The notes beneath the pieces were generated by a model that searched no databases, was not told the DNA's origin, and saw nothing but the letters and a program-made list of their open reading frames with translations. This document shows, piece by piece, positions 7,882-16,146 of a stretch of DNA of 64,000 nucleotides (within the stretch, counting starts at the first letter, position 1; each line of letters begins with the position of its first letter). This stretch comes from 2-01-FULL-39-28 sp964436165 (GTDB taxonomy: Bacteria > Patescibacteriota > Minisyncoccia > 2-02-FULL-40-12 > GWA2-44-9). A program made the position numbers and the translations under genes. Location: positions 62,001 through 126,000 of the forward strand of contig CAYTBY010000001.1 of the NCBI GenBank assembly GCA_964436165.1, written 5' to 3'.

Positions 7882-9630
7882 ATGGGTTTAGTTAAAATGG
7901 CTAAATTTTTGTGTTTTCTGCTGATTCTTATCAGCTTTTTTGTTGGTAAACCTGTTTATGCCGATAGTCTTGGCCAGAGAACGAATTTTAATGTAAATCC
8001 AGAATTTGATAAATACGAGAGGACATCTTTAACTGCGACATTGCGTCATATCGGCGAGAATCTTTATTTTTACATTGAAGACAGTTATTGGGATGGCCTT
8101 GGTTTTGCTGGACAAAATTCTCTTCTAACAAACATTAAATTTTTAGCCGACGAGTTTGATAAAAATATTTACCCAAAAGAAACGGCTCTTTGGGGGTCGG
8201 AGCCGAAACCTGGCATTGATGGTGATCCCAAGATTACTATTCTTCTGGAGGAGCTTTTAACTAATAATGGGGGGTATTTTGATACTGCTAACGGTTACGC
8301 CAAAGAATCATCGAAGGATTCTAACGAGCGGGAGATGATTTCCTTGAATGCCGAAGTTTTGGTTTCGGATTCTTTTGTAGAAAAAATGTTTCTGGCCCAT
8401 GAGTTTCAGCACCTCATTTCTTTTAATCAGAAAGAGCTAATCAACAATTCATCGGAAGACGTTTGGTTAAATGAACTGCGCTCGGAATACTCAATTTCTG
8501 TGGCCGGTTATAATGATTCTTACCCGAATTCTAATTTGGATCGAAGAGCTTATATCTTTTCCGGCAATCAATCTGATAGTTTGACCGAGTGGCCGAATAA
8601 AAATTCAGATTATGCCATGGTTGCATTGTTTGCTGAATATTTAGTCGAGCAGTTTGGCCCTAATATTTTATCGGAAATGCTGAGAAGCTCTTTGACCGGA
8701 ATCTCTTCGTTGAATAAATATTTTACAGATAAGGGCTATTATAGTCCGTCATCCGCCCCTTCTGGCGGAAGCGGATTTGGCGAGGTTTTTCTGAATTGGC
8801 TGGGAGCTTTGTATCTAAACGATGTTTCCAAAAATATAAAACTTGGCTATAAGAGAACAGAATTAAAAAACATTAAAGCTTCGCCCCAACAGAGAATATA
8901 TTTATCTTCGGGATTACGAGAGTACTCTTCGACTCATTATCTTAAGGACTGGCAGCCGTTGTGGCTAGAATTTGATATGAGTGCAATTTCAAGCGATCAA
9001 TCAAAAAGTGCTAGGATAGATATTAATGGTGAGCCTGGCCAGAATTTTATTGCTTCTTATCTTGCTTTTTATGAGTCTGGAAAAGTTGTATTGGGGAAGG
9101 CCCTTCAATCAGGCTCAGGGCAGGGGAGCGGTTACGTTTTAAATTCAGACAGTAGATTAAATAAGGTTGTTGTTTTGGCGACAAAATCAACAAAGACGTC
9201 CGGATTTGGCAAGATCGAAACTCCTAATTATTTGAATGTTAAGGTTTCGATGGTAGAAACAAAGAATGCCCAAGCTAATACGCTAAAAGACGGCGCTTTG
9301 ATAAAAAGGCCAAGAGAAAAAGAAATATATGTAATTTGGGGAAAGTATAAAAGATATCTTAATCCTGGAGTTATTGCGCTTTACGGCCATTTAGATCCAT
9401 CTAGTGCCATTGAACTGGAACCGGAAATATTTAATTCTTATCAAACTTCGAATTACGTAAAATATGCTAATGACGAAAAGGTGTATGCGGTCTGGCCTGA
9501 CTCGACCAAGCACTGGCTTCACATTACGCCTCAACAATGGGATGCTTCTAGTCGTGATTGGAATGCGATATTTACAATTAATGATTTAGAATTAAATTTT
9601 TATAAAACCGGAGTTGATATAACCAGATAA
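7882..9630 (+). CDS. secreted zinc metallopeptidase, HExxH type
   Basis: 582 residues. A signal peptide (hydrophobic run CFLLILISFFVG, then VYA) directs export. The catalytic site is MFLAHEFQHLISF (about residues 173-185), with NELRSEYSI downstream offering a third zinc ligand or helper Glu. It resembles large secreted neutral zinc peptidases (M30/immune-inhibitor-like) frequent in these bacteria. The C-terminal 100 residues hold aromatic repeats such as YVIWGKYKRYLNP and YAVWPDSTKHWL, perhaps a wall- or carbohydrate-binding region. A palindromic repeat is inserted in frame at 8743-8774. The start is fixed by the TATAAT box 6 bases upstream. Substrate unknown. Confidence 0.75.
   Translation: MGLVKMAKFLCFLLILISFFVGKPVYADSLGQRTNFNVNPEFDKYERTSLTATLRHIGENLYFYIEDSYWDGLGFAGQNSLLTNIKFLADEFDKNIYPKETALWGSEPKPGIDGDPKITILLEELLTNNGGYFDTANGYAKESSKDSNEREMISLNAEVLVSDSFVEKMFLAHEFQHLISFNQKELINNSSEDVWLNELRSEYSISVAGYNDSYPNSNLDRRAYIFSGNQSDSLTEWPNKNSDYAMVALFAEYLVEQFGPNILSEMLRSSLTGISSLNKYFTDKGYYSPSSAPSGGSGFGEVFLNWLGALYLNDVSKNIKLGYKRTELKNIKASPQQRIYLSSGLREYSSTHYLKDWQPLWLEFDMSAISSDQSKSARIDINGEPGQNFIASYLAFYESGKVVLGKALQSGSGQGSGYVLNSDSRLNKVVVLATKSTKTSGFGKIETPNYLNVKVSMVETKNAQANTLKDGALIKRPREKEIYVIWGKYKRYLNPGVIALYGHLDPSSAIELEPEIFNSYQTSNYVKYANDEKVYAVWPDSTKHWLHITPQQWDASSRDWNAIFTINDLELNFYKTGVDITR
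8743..8774. repeat. in-frame palindromic coding repeat (copy 1)
   Basis: A 32-base unit with core CCGCC / GGCGG arms. The same unit with one base changed lies in secA at 13252-13283. Here it encodes the segment SPSSAPSGGSG. Confidence 0.75.
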
Positions 9631-9642
9631 ATTGTCTATAAT
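9614..9642 (+). promoter_or_regulatory. leaderless promoter of the hibernation factor gene
   Basis: TTGATA at 9614-9619, 17-base spacer, TATAAT at 9637-9642, 7 bases before the ATG at 9650. It overlaps the end of the preceding gene. Confidence 0.75.
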
Positions 9643-9649
9643 AACGCCA

Positions 9650-9994
9650 ATGAAGGTTAGTGTATTATACAAAAACATTACTCCAGATGGACCGCTGAAG
9701 GTTTTTATTGAGGATAGGATCGGCGGATTGGAGAAATTTATTGGGAAAGGTCCCATTGAAGCAAGAGTTGAGATTGGCTTGCCCTCAAAACACCACCGTT
9801 CGGGGAGGATATATTATGCTGAAGTTAATTTAAAAATTGGCGGTAAATTACTGCGGGCAACCTGCCAGCATGAGGACTTGCGCAACGCCATCGTCGATGT
9901 CAAAAACGAACTTCAAAGAGAAATAAAAAAGTTTAAAGATAAGAAGAGGGATCTCTCGCGACAACCCATAAAAATAGCCAGCGGCTCGCATTAG
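9650..9994 (+). CDS. hpf: ribosome hibernation promoting factor (short form)
   Basis: 114 residues from ATG 9650. A TTG at 9632 in the same frame is unlikely because the promoter overlaps it. The protein matches the short HPF/YfiA sigma-54-modulation family: a beta-alpha-beta fold beginning MKVSVLYKNITPDG, with the basic ribosome-binding face HHRSGRIYYAEVNLKI and the C-terminal helix LRNAIVDVKNELQREIKKFKDKKRD. It binds the small subunit in resting cells and blocks the decoding site. There is no C-terminal dimerisation domain, so it is not the long form. Monocistronic by its own promoter. Confidence 0.9.
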   Translation: MKVSVLYKNITPDGPLKVFIEDRIGGLEKFIGKGPIEARVEIGLPSKHHRSGRIYYAEVNLKIGGKLLRATCQHEDLRNAIVDVKNELQREIKKFKDKKRDLSRQPIKIASGSH

Positions 9995-10014
9995 CTTTTT
10001 ATAAATTTCTAAAA

Positions 10015-10066
10015 ATTCCTTCTTACAAATAAGATTGCCATAGCAATCTTATTTGTAAGAAGGAAT
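10015..10066. repeat. left long palindrome of PaaX/Cas2-like unit 1
   Basis: Two perfectly complementary 24-base arms (10015-10038 and 10043-10066) around the loop CATA. The inner 36 bases (10023-10058) differ from the right palindrome (10712-10747) at one central base. No T-run follows on either strand, so it is not a simple terminator. Confidence 0.9.
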
Positions 10067-10077
10067 CAGTATGTAAT

Positions 10078-10659
10078 ATGAAGGGAATCTATAGAATAAA
10101 AAAGAAAAGTTTGTCTTTTCAAATTTTAAGAGCATTAGCTGTCGGCGGAGTGTTTATTTTAGCTGCAAGCAGTCCAACTTTTGCCCTAAATTTACCCAAT
10201 AATATTGCCCGGATTTTAAAAGAACAAAATCAAAGAAAAAAGCGGGAAAAGTTATTCCGGGCTCTAACTTATTTGCGCTCTAGGAAATTTACGGAGATTA
10301 AAGATCTGCCCGATGGTAGAACGGAGGTCCGGATCACATCAGCCGGACAAGAGTTTGTTGGTATCGCTGATTTTGATAATTTGGAGATAGAAAAACCAAT
10401 AGTCTGGGATAAAAAATTTCGGTTAGTTATTTTTGACATTCCAAAACATAAACATAGTTACAGTACTGGTTTTTCCCGGACATTAAAAGAATTGGGCTTT
10501 TATATGATCCAAAAAAGCGTTTGGGTTCATCCCTACGACTGTACGAATGAAATCGTTTATTTGCGTAACATTTTCGAAATAGAACCTTATGTAAAAGTCG
10601 TATTAGCCGATGCCATAGAGGGGGATTTTAAAATCCGCAAACACTTCAAACTCATTTAA
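10078..10659 (+). CDS. PaaX/Cas2-like protein, palindrome-flanked (unit 1)
   Basis: 193 residues. The N-terminal half looks like a winged helix, with apolar first helix (LRALAVGGVFILAASSP) and RKKREKLFRALTYLRSRKF followed by a beta-wing. The C-terminal half has the PaaX-C/Cas2-like ferredoxin fold: KFRLVIFDIP (conserved Asp), LKELGFYMIQKSVWVHPYDC and a final KVVLADAIEGD. It is homologous to the protein at 60556-61074 over this half. Such proteins are often labelled Cas2 in Patescibacteria, but no cas1 or CRISPR array is here. Two almost identical palindromes flank the gene. Function could be regulation at these palindromes or nuclease/recombination activity; unproven. Confidence 0.75.
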   Translation: MKGIYRIKKKSLSFQILRALAVGGVFILAASSPTFALNLPNNIARILKEQNQRKKREKLFRALTYLRSRKFTEIKDLPDGRTEVRITSAGQEFVGIADFDNLEIEKPIVWDKKFRLVIFDIPKHKHSYSTGFSRTLKELGFYMIQKSVWVHPYDCTNEIVYLRNIFEIEPYVKVVLADAIEGDFKIRKHFKLI

Positions 10660-10711
10660 TCATTCTGTTCCTAATTCGCATATCTATATATCTATAAATA
10701 CTATATTATAT

Positions 10712-10747
10712 TTACAAATAAGATTGCTATAGCAATCTTATTTGTAA
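10712..10747. repeat. right long palindrome of PaaX/Cas2-like unit 1
   Basis: A 36-base perfect palindrome with centre GCTATAGC, matching 10023-10058 except for one base. It lies 52 bases after the gene stop. Both copies are followed by GAAG. Confidence 0.9.
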
Positions 10748-10803
10748 GAAGAGTTAAAAAGTTAAAAGTTGCCGTACTTCTTTTAGGATTTGATCTAACC
10801 AAC

Positions 10804-10825
10804 AAAAAAGCGGCAGAAATGCCGC
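10804..10825 (-). terminator. rho-independent terminator of the tiny minus-strand gene
   Basis: Stem GCGGCA / TGCCGC with a GAAA-type tetraloop; six T follow on the minus strand. It lies directly after the stop of the 10827-10937 frame, and nothing else on this strand would need it. Confidence 0.7.
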
Positions 10826-10826
10826 A

Positions 10827-10937
10827 TTAGTTTTGGCAAGGAGTCAGATTGTGGTTGGATAGTATTTTGATCGTGCTACCCGTTACAAAACCATCAGGGT
10901 GGGCTAGTGGGTCGTATACCAAGATTGAATTCTTCAT
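10827..10937 (-). CDS. predicted 36-residue protein between hpf/PaaX unit and secA
   Basis: A short frame (MKNSILVYDPLAHPDG...TPCQN) not related to any family I know. It is supported by context: an AAGGGG ribosome-binding site about 9 bases before ATG, a TTGACA/TATAAT promoter (15-base spacer) 54-80 bases upstream, and a terminator directly after the stop codon. The promoter overlaps the secA start codon, so it would fire divergently from secA. It could equally be a small regulatory RNA with a chance frame. Codon evidence is too short to decide. Confidence 0.45.
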   Translation of the reverse strand: MKNSILVYDPLAHPDGFVTGSTIKILSNHNLTPCQN

Positions 10938-10990
10938 TTCTTTTTACCCCTTTTTGTGGTAACTTAAGCTAGAAAAGAACGTGGTGTTAG

Positions 10991-11017
10991 ATTATAACTG
11001 TTATTAATTTATGTCAA
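10991..11017 (-). promoter_or_regulatory. minus-strand promoter overlapping the secA start
   Basis: Minus-strand TTGACA (forward 11012-11017) and TATAAT (forward 10991-10996) with a 15-base spacer, slightly short. The -35 box covers secA codons 1-3. Confidence 0.5.
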
Positions 11018-13824
11018 TCTTATCTAGGATTTTCGGTGATGCTAATGAACGGTATATCAAATCGCTTCAACCGCTGGTTGATGAAATTAATGCGCTTGAA
11101 CCCGAATTTGAAAAACTTTCTGACGAGGAACTTCGCGCCAAAACTGACTATCTGAAGAAATTGATAGTTGAAAGCGGGTCGTTGGATGCTGTGTTAACAG
11201 AGGCCTTTGCGGCGGTCAGGGAGGCAGCCAAAAGAACTATCGGCCAGAGACATTTTGACGTTCAGCTGATGGGAGGAATTGTTTTGCATCAGGGGAAGAT
11301 CGCGGAAATGAGGACCGGAGAAGGAAAAACGCTAGTGGCTACTTTGCCGGCCTATCTTAACGCGCTATCGGGAAAGGGCGTCCATATAGTTTCGGTCAAT
11401 GATTATTTGGTCAGGCGCGATACTGCTTGGATGGGACAAATATATTCGCTGTTGGGCCTTAGCGTGGGGTGTATAAACCATGATGGAAGCTACTTGTATG
11501 ACGAAGGTCATACAACAAATCCCAAATCCCAAATCCCAAATTCCAAACAAATTCCAAATTCCAATGATCCCTCCTTCGCTGAAGCTTCCACCGTCGCTAA
11601 AGCTATGGCGGACAAGTCGGCGGGCAGGCAAAATTCAAAAGAAGAAAAATTGGATAAAGAAAGAGATTTAACCGGAAGTTTCCATGTTGTTCATGAATTT
11701 TTGCGGCCGGTGACGAAGAAAGAGGCTTATGGCGCCGATATTACCTATGGTACTAATAATGAATATGGATTTGATTATTTGCGCGACAATATGGCCTACG
11801 ATTCAAATCAGATGGCCCAAAGAACCGAGCACTCATTTGCAATCGTTGACGAAGTCGATTCTATTTTAATTGACGAAGCCAGAACCCCGCTTATTATTTC
11901 CGCTCCCGACATTGATTCCGGAAAACTATACGAGACATTTTCCAGGGTTGTCCCGAGTTTAAAAGAGAATGATGACTACAACGTTGATGAAAAACTCAAA
12001 GCTGTTTCTATAACTGAAAGCGGAATTGAAAAAGTTGAGAAAATGCTCGGTCTTTCAAATATTTATGATGAAGGCGGAGTCCGTTATGTCCATCATTTGG
12101 AGCAAGCTCTAAAAGCCCAAATACTTTTTAGGCGGGATAAGGATTACGTGGTCAAAGAGGGTGAAATTATTATTGTTGATGATTTCACGGGACGTTTAAT
12201 GCCTGGCCGGCGCTGGTCGGAAGGTCTTCATCAGGCGATTGAGGCCAAAGAGGGTGTCAATGTTCAGAAAGAGTCCCGGACTTTAGCCACTATTACTTTC
12301 CAGAATTATTTTCGTTTGTATAAAAAACTTGCCGGTATGACCGGAACGGCTCGAACTTCAGCCGAGGAATTACACAAAGTATACAATATTGAGGTTATTT
12401 CCGTGCCGACAAATAAGCCGGCGATAAGAGGTGACTTAGCCGACAGGATTTATAAAACAGAAATGGGCAAGTTCAAAGCAGTTGCCCGTGAAATTAAAGA
12501 ACGAAACGAAAAGGGTCAGCCGGTTCTTATCGGGACGGTTTCTATTGAAAAAAATGAACTTCTCTCGATGCTTCTTCAGCGCGAAGGCGTTCAGCATAAT
12601 ATTTTAAATGCTAAAAATCATGAGAAAGAAGCAGAAATTATTGCTCAGGCGGGGCGCTTAGGTGCGGTGACGGTGGCGACCAACATGGCTGGCCGCGGCG
12701 TTGACATAATTCTTGGCGGCAACCCTGTTGAAGTCAAACTTCAACAGGGGGTGCGGGAGGCGGGGGGACTGCATGTAATTGGCACGGAGCGGCATGAAGC
12801 CCGCAGAATAGACGATCAGCTTCGCGGCCGTTCCGGCCGACAGGGCGATCCAGGTTCTTCTCAGTTTTTTGTTTCGACCGAAGATGATGTTATCCGCGTT
12901 TTTGGCGGTGACCGTCTGACGAATCTAATGAATACCCTTGGGATAGGGGAAGACGATGTTATAGAAAATCGTTTTGTTTCTCGGGCGATTGAGCAGGCCC
13001 AGTCAAGGATTGAAGGCCATAATTTTGATATTCGCAAATACGTTCTTGAGTATGATGATGTGATGAATAAACACCGTGATGCCATCTATCGTTTGCGCAA
13101 AGAAATTTTGTTTTCTGATAATATTAAAGAAACTGTTTTGGGTTATGTTCTTGATGTCGTTAATCAAATAGTTATTCTCCATGCCCCTGAAGGAGAAACG
13201 GCCGAGTGGAATTTAGAAGAAATAGCCGAATCAATCAAAGCCCTTGTTGGTAGTCCGTCATCCGCCCCTTCTGGCGGAGGCGGAGGTTCTTTGCATTCTG
13301 AACTTCTGGAAGTTTCAAGCGATAAGAATTTTCATAAATTGTCAGAATATATTCTTGATTATGTGACCAAGACCTATGAGGCTAAAGAGGGGGAAGTTGG
13401 AATTGAGATGATGAGACAACTTGAAAAGTTTGTTCTCTTGAGAACAATAGACGAACTTTGGATGGATCATATTGAAGCGATGGAGTCGTTGCGTGAGTCG
13501 GTTCGTTTACGGGCTTACGGCCAGCGTGATCCGTTGATAGAATATAAAATCGAGGGTCAAAAAATGTTTGAGAATCTGCAAAATACGATCAAAGGCCAAG
13601 TGGCTAACCTCATTTTCAAAGTTTCGTTTATCCAACAACCGTGGGAAGTTAAGATGGAAGAGCGGAGACCTGATATTGTGGATAACGAATTAAGAAGTAA
13701 GAATAATGGTTTGGATGCTCAAAACCAAAATTCAAAATCCCAAATTCGTAATTCAGCAGTTGGCCGCAACGACCCTTGTCCCTGTGGTAGCGGGAAGAAG
13801 TATAAGAAGTGTCATGGGGTCTAG
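11011..13824 (+). CDS. secA: preprotein translocase ATPase SecA
   Basis: 937 residues. SecA drives proteins through SecYEG with ATP. Seen here: DEAD motor Walker A MRTGEGKT, Walker B AIVDEVDSILIDEARTP, the preprotein cross-linking region, helicase domain 2 with ATNMAGRGVDI and QLRGRSGRQGDPG, the scaffold/wing region, and a C-terminal SEC-C zinc motif CPCGSGKKYKKCHG for SecB or ribosome contact. Two in-frame insertions are unusual: residues about 168-215, with KSQIPNSKQIPNSN-type repeats plus a palindromic repeat, and residues about 747-758 (SPSSAPSGGGGGS). A third low-complexity stretch precedes the zinc motif. No clear promoter or ribosome-binding site was found before ATG 11011. Confidence 0.97.
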   Translation: MSILSRIFGDANERYIKSLQPLVDEINALEPEFEKLSDEELRAKTDYLKKLIVESGSLDAVLTEAFAAVREAAKRTIGQRHFDVQLMGGIVLHQGKIAEMRTGEGKTLVATLPAYLNALSGKGVHIVSVNDYLVRRDTAWMGQIYSLLGLSVGCINHDGSYLYDEGHTTNPKSQIPNSKQIPNSNDPSFAEASTVAKAMADKSAGRQNSKEEKLDKERDLTGSFHVVHEFLRPVTKKEAYGADITYGTNNEYGFDYLRDNMAYDSNQMAQRTEHSFAIVDEVDSILIDEARTPLIISAPDIDSGKLYETFSRVVPSLKENDDYNVDEKLKAVSITESGIEKVEKMLGLSNIYDEGGVRYVHHLEQALKAQILFRRDKDYVVKEGEIIIVDDFTGRLMPGRRWSEGLHQAIEAKEGVNVQKESRTLATITFQNYFRLYKKLAGMTGTARTSAEELHKVYNIEVISVPTNKPAIRGDLADRIYKTEMGKFKAVAREIKERNEKGQPVLIGTVSIEKNELLSMLLQREGVQHNILNAKNHEKEAEIIAQAGRLGAVTVATNMAGRGVDIILGGNPVEVKLQQGVREAGGLHVIGTERHEARRIDDQLRGRSGRQGDPGSSQFFVSTEDDVIRVFGGDRLTNLMNTLGIGEDDVIENRFVSRAIEQAQSRIEGHNFDIRKYVLEYDDVMNKHRDAIYRLRKEILFSDNIKETVLGYVLDVVNQIVILHAPEGETAEWNLEEIAESIKALVGSPSSAPSGGGGGSLHSELLEVSSDKNFHKLSEYILDYVTKTYEAKEGEVGIEMMRQLEKFVLLRTIDELWMDHIEAMESLRESVRLRAYGQRDPLIEYKIEGQKMFENLQNTIKGQVANLIFKVSFIQQPWEVKMEERRPDIVDNELRSKNNGLDAQNQNSKSQIRNSAVGRNDPCPCGSGKKYKKCHGV
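11515..11632. repeat. low-complexity plus palindromic coding insertion in secA
   Basis: CAAATCCCAAATCCC-type tandem units (11515-11567) are followed by a palindromic repeat (11568-11632) of the CTTCGCTGAAGCTTC family. The whole stretch is in frame and lies between SecA motifs where other SecA proteins have a short loop. Confidence 0.65.
13252..13283. repeat. in-frame palindromic coding repeat (copy 2, in secA)
   Basis: The same 32-base unit as 8743-8774, with one mismatch, inserted in the same reading frame in an unrelated gene. Confidence 0.8.
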
Positions 13825-13829
13825 CGGAT

Positions 13830-13858
13830 TTGACCCATGGCTACTAATATTTTACAAT
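13830..13858 (+). promoter_or_regulatory. promoter of the prolyl oligopeptidase gene
   Basis: TTGACC at 13830-13835, 17-base spacer, TACAAT at 13853-13858. It lies downstream of the longest possible ATG (13837) and so argues for the later start at 13897. Confidence 0.6.
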
Positions 13859-13896
13859 CCCTCTTAGTTTTATTGAAAATTATAAGGGGTATGACG

Positions 13897-16023
13897 ATGG
13901 AATTTAGTGCGTGGATAGCCGTTGGTTTAGTAGCTATTTTCGCTGTTTTTGTAAATAAAGATTCTCATCCTATGCCTAAAACTAAAAAAGTAGAAGTTAT
14001 TGATGACATTCATGGAATAAAAGTCTCCGATCCTTATCGATGGCTCGAAGAAAATACTTCTCCTGAAGTGCAAGCTTGGGTTGACGAACAAAATGTCCAT
14101 ACCCGCTCACTCATTGACAAGATTAAATCGCGTGATGCGATCAAAGTGCGCATGCGTGAACTTTTCAATCTAGATACGGTTGCAGTCCCTTATCCAAAGA
14201 ATGGTCATTATTTTTTCGTCGAGCGTAAAGGCGGTCAGGATCTTGGTGTACTTTATGTCCAAGACGGATTACTGGCTTCGCCACGTGTTCTCATAGATCA
14301 AAACACTCTTTCACCGGATAAAAAGACAGTCCTTTCAGGATGGACACCTTCGGAAGATGGCAAACTTTTAGCATACGGACTTTCCAAGACTGCTAATGAT
14401 CGCAATAGTATTCGGATTCTGGACGTATCTTCAGGTAAAGATTTGTCTGATGAAATTCCGGAAACTGGATATCCGAGTTTTGGAGCTTGGTCGTATGACG
14501 GTACCGGATTCTGGTATGTCCGTAGAGATCCAAATGCTCCCGAAAATGGCGAAGAGAAGTTCTATAAACGGATTTTCTATCATAGGCTAGGTGATGATCC
14601 CAAAAATGATGTTATTGTTTTTGGTGACGGCCGTGAAAAAACCGACTATCTTGGAGCTCAGGCTTCAAAAGACGGTCGGTGGTTGCTCGTTAGTGCCTAT
14701 GTTACTACCGGAGAAAAACCAAGAAACGAACTTTACTTAAAAGATTTGCAAGATATTCAAGGTGGATTCATAATCGTTGTTGAAGGGAAAGATGCTATTT
14801 TTGGAGCAACATTTCATCGCGGTCTTCTGTATATCCTTACTAATTATAAAGCCCCGAATTGGACTATCAGGTCTGTTTCGCTTGAAAATGTTGGTGGAGG
14901 CATGGTCCAATGGAATACGGTTATTCCGGAAAATGACAATGCGGTTATTGAAACTTTCCTTACAGTTAAAAATCGTCTTTTTGTGCAGACACTCGAAAAT
15001 GTTCATTCGGTTCTGGGGGAATATAGGCTCGACGGTTCTGTATTACAGGAAATTCCACTTCCGTCTCTGGGTACGCTTGGTGGTATAACCGGCGAAGACG
15101 AAGGAGAGGAAATCTTTTTTGGTTTTACTTCATTCGTGGTTCCGCACAATGTCTATCGTCGGGATCTTAGTAATGGGGCAGTGAGTCTTTTCAAGAAAGC
15201 TGAAGGCGGGATTCAAGAGTCAGATTTTCAAGTAGAACAGAGATGGTATCAGTCAAAAGACGGGACCAAAGTCCCGATGTTCATAGTTTCAAAGAAGGGA
15301 TTACAGCGAGATGGTAAAAATCCAACCATGCTGTACGGTTATGGAGGATTTAACATTTCTATTACGCCAAGCTTTACTAAAACAACCGTTTCTTTCCTTG
15401 AAGCGGGTGGGGTATACGTAGAGGCTAATCTTCGTGGCGGATCAGAGTTCGGCGAAAAGTGGCACGAAGGCGGTATGCGTAAGAATAAACAGAATGTATT
15501 TGACGATTTTATTGTAGCGGCAGAATTTCTTATCAGTGAAAAATATACTTCGAAAAATAAACTTGCTATTTTTGGCTGGTCAAACGGCGGACTTCTTGCT
15601 GGAGCTTGCCTCACCCAACGGCCGGATCTATACAAAGCCGTAGTGATCGGTAATCCTGTCCTTGATATGCTTCGCTATCATTTATTTGATGGCGGGCGTC
15701 TTTGGATTCCAGATTATGGATCCGCAGAAGAAGCGGATATGGCGCCTTACCTATTAAGCTATAGTCCATACCACAATGTTCGAAAGGGGACTAAATATCC
15801 ATCAACCCTAATTCTTACTTCGGATAGTGATGACCGGGTTCATCCTGGACAGGCGTATAAAACAGTGGCCAGGCTTCAAGAGGCAAATATTTCCAAAAAC
15901 CCGATTCTATTGCGGGTTGAAACAAAAGCTGGACATGGCGGTGCGGCGGCTATTTCTGCTACCATTGAACAGTACGCCGATATCTGGAGTTTTGTATTCT
16001 GGCAGTTAGGGGTTAAAAACTAA
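13897..16023 (+). CDS. prolyl oligopeptidase family serine peptidase (S9A)
   Basis: 708 residues from ATG 13897, which has AAGGGG 7 bases upstream. Starts at 13837 or 13891 are less likely because the promoter overlaps or the spacing is wrong. Residues about 4-22 form a membrane anchor or signal, then SDPYRWLEE begins the N-terminal cap typical of S9A. A seven-bladed propeller follows. The C-terminal hydrolase domain has YGYGGFN, the nucleophile motif GWSNGGLLAG, the Asp region SDSDDRVHPGQA and the His in KAGHGGA. The family cleaves after proline in short peptides. The anchor suggests it acts at the outer face of the membrane. Followed by a terminator; alone in its transcript. Confidence 0.92.
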   Translation: MEFSAWIAVGLVAIFAVFVNKDSHPMPKTKKVEVIDDIHGIKVSDPYRWLEENTSPEVQAWVDEQNVHTRSLIDKIKSRDAIKVRMRELFNLDTVAVPYPKNGHYFFVERKGGQDLGVLYVQDGLLASPRVLIDQNTLSPDKKTVLSGWTPSEDGKLLAYGLSKTANDRNSIRILDVSSGKDLSDEIPETGYPSFGAWSYDGTGFWYVRRDPNAPENGEEKFYKRIFYHRLGDDPKNDVIVFGDGREKTDYLGAQASKDGRWLLVSAYVTTGEKPRNELYLKDLQDIQGGFIIVVEGKDAIFGATFHRGLLYILTNYKAPNWTIRSVSLENVGGGMVQWNTVIPENDNAVIETFLTVKNRLFVQTLENVHSVLGEYRLDGSVLQEIPLPSLGTLGGITGEDEGEEIFFGFTSFVVPHNVYRRDLSNGAVSLFKKAEGGIQESDFQVEQRWYQSKDGTKVPMFIVSKKGLQRDGKNPTMLYGYGGFNISITPSFTKTTVSFLEAGGVYVEANLRGGSEFGEKWHEGGMRKNKQNVFDDFIVAAEFLISEKYTSKNKLAIFGWSNGGLLAGACLTQRPDLYKAVVIGNPVLDMLRYHLFDGGRLWIPDYGSAEEADMAPYLLSYSPYHNVRKGTKYPSTLILTSDSDDRVHPGQAYKTVARLQEANISKNPILLRVETKAGHGGAAAISATIEQYADIWSFVFWQLGVKN

Positions 16024-16050
16024 GCAGTCATATTTGACTGCTTTTATTTT
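16023..16050 (+). terminator. terminator after the prolyl oligopeptidase gene
   Basis: Stem AGCAGTCA / TGACTGCT, 4-base loop, then TTTATTTTT. Confidence 0.8.
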
Positions 16051-16090
16051 TAACTGAAATAGTAATATAATAAACCCCATATCCTATTCG

Positions 16091-16122
16091 GCTAGGAGTT
16101 ATGATATATCATAACAACTTGC
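16091..16122. repeat. palindrome at the left edge of the accessory island (copy 1)
   Basis: The inner 18 bases (16098-16115, GTTATGATATATCATAAC) are perfectly palindromic and identical to the centre of 20831-20862. The outer right arm has decayed. The homology to the second copy continues into the following small gene. Confidence 0.85.
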
Positions 16123-16146
16123 GCCGCATGGGTTTAATAACTTTTC

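Noticed and set aside
9632..9649. TTG start adding six residues to the hibernation factor
   Set aside because: It overlaps the TATAAT box, and the homologous fold starts at the ATG at 9650.
10078..10659. CRISPR-associated Cas2, as such proteins are often labelled
   Set aside because: There is no cas1, no array and no spacer-like repeats in the window; the N-terminal winged helix points to the PaaX-like branch.
12861..13085. Antisense open frames inside secA and other large genes
   Set aside because: They have no start signals and follow the codon pattern of the real gene on the other strand.
13837..13896. Longer N-terminus of the prolyl oligopeptidase
   Set aside because: The -10 box of its promoter lies at 13853-13858, downstream of that ATG; the ATG at 13897 has the ribosome-binding site.
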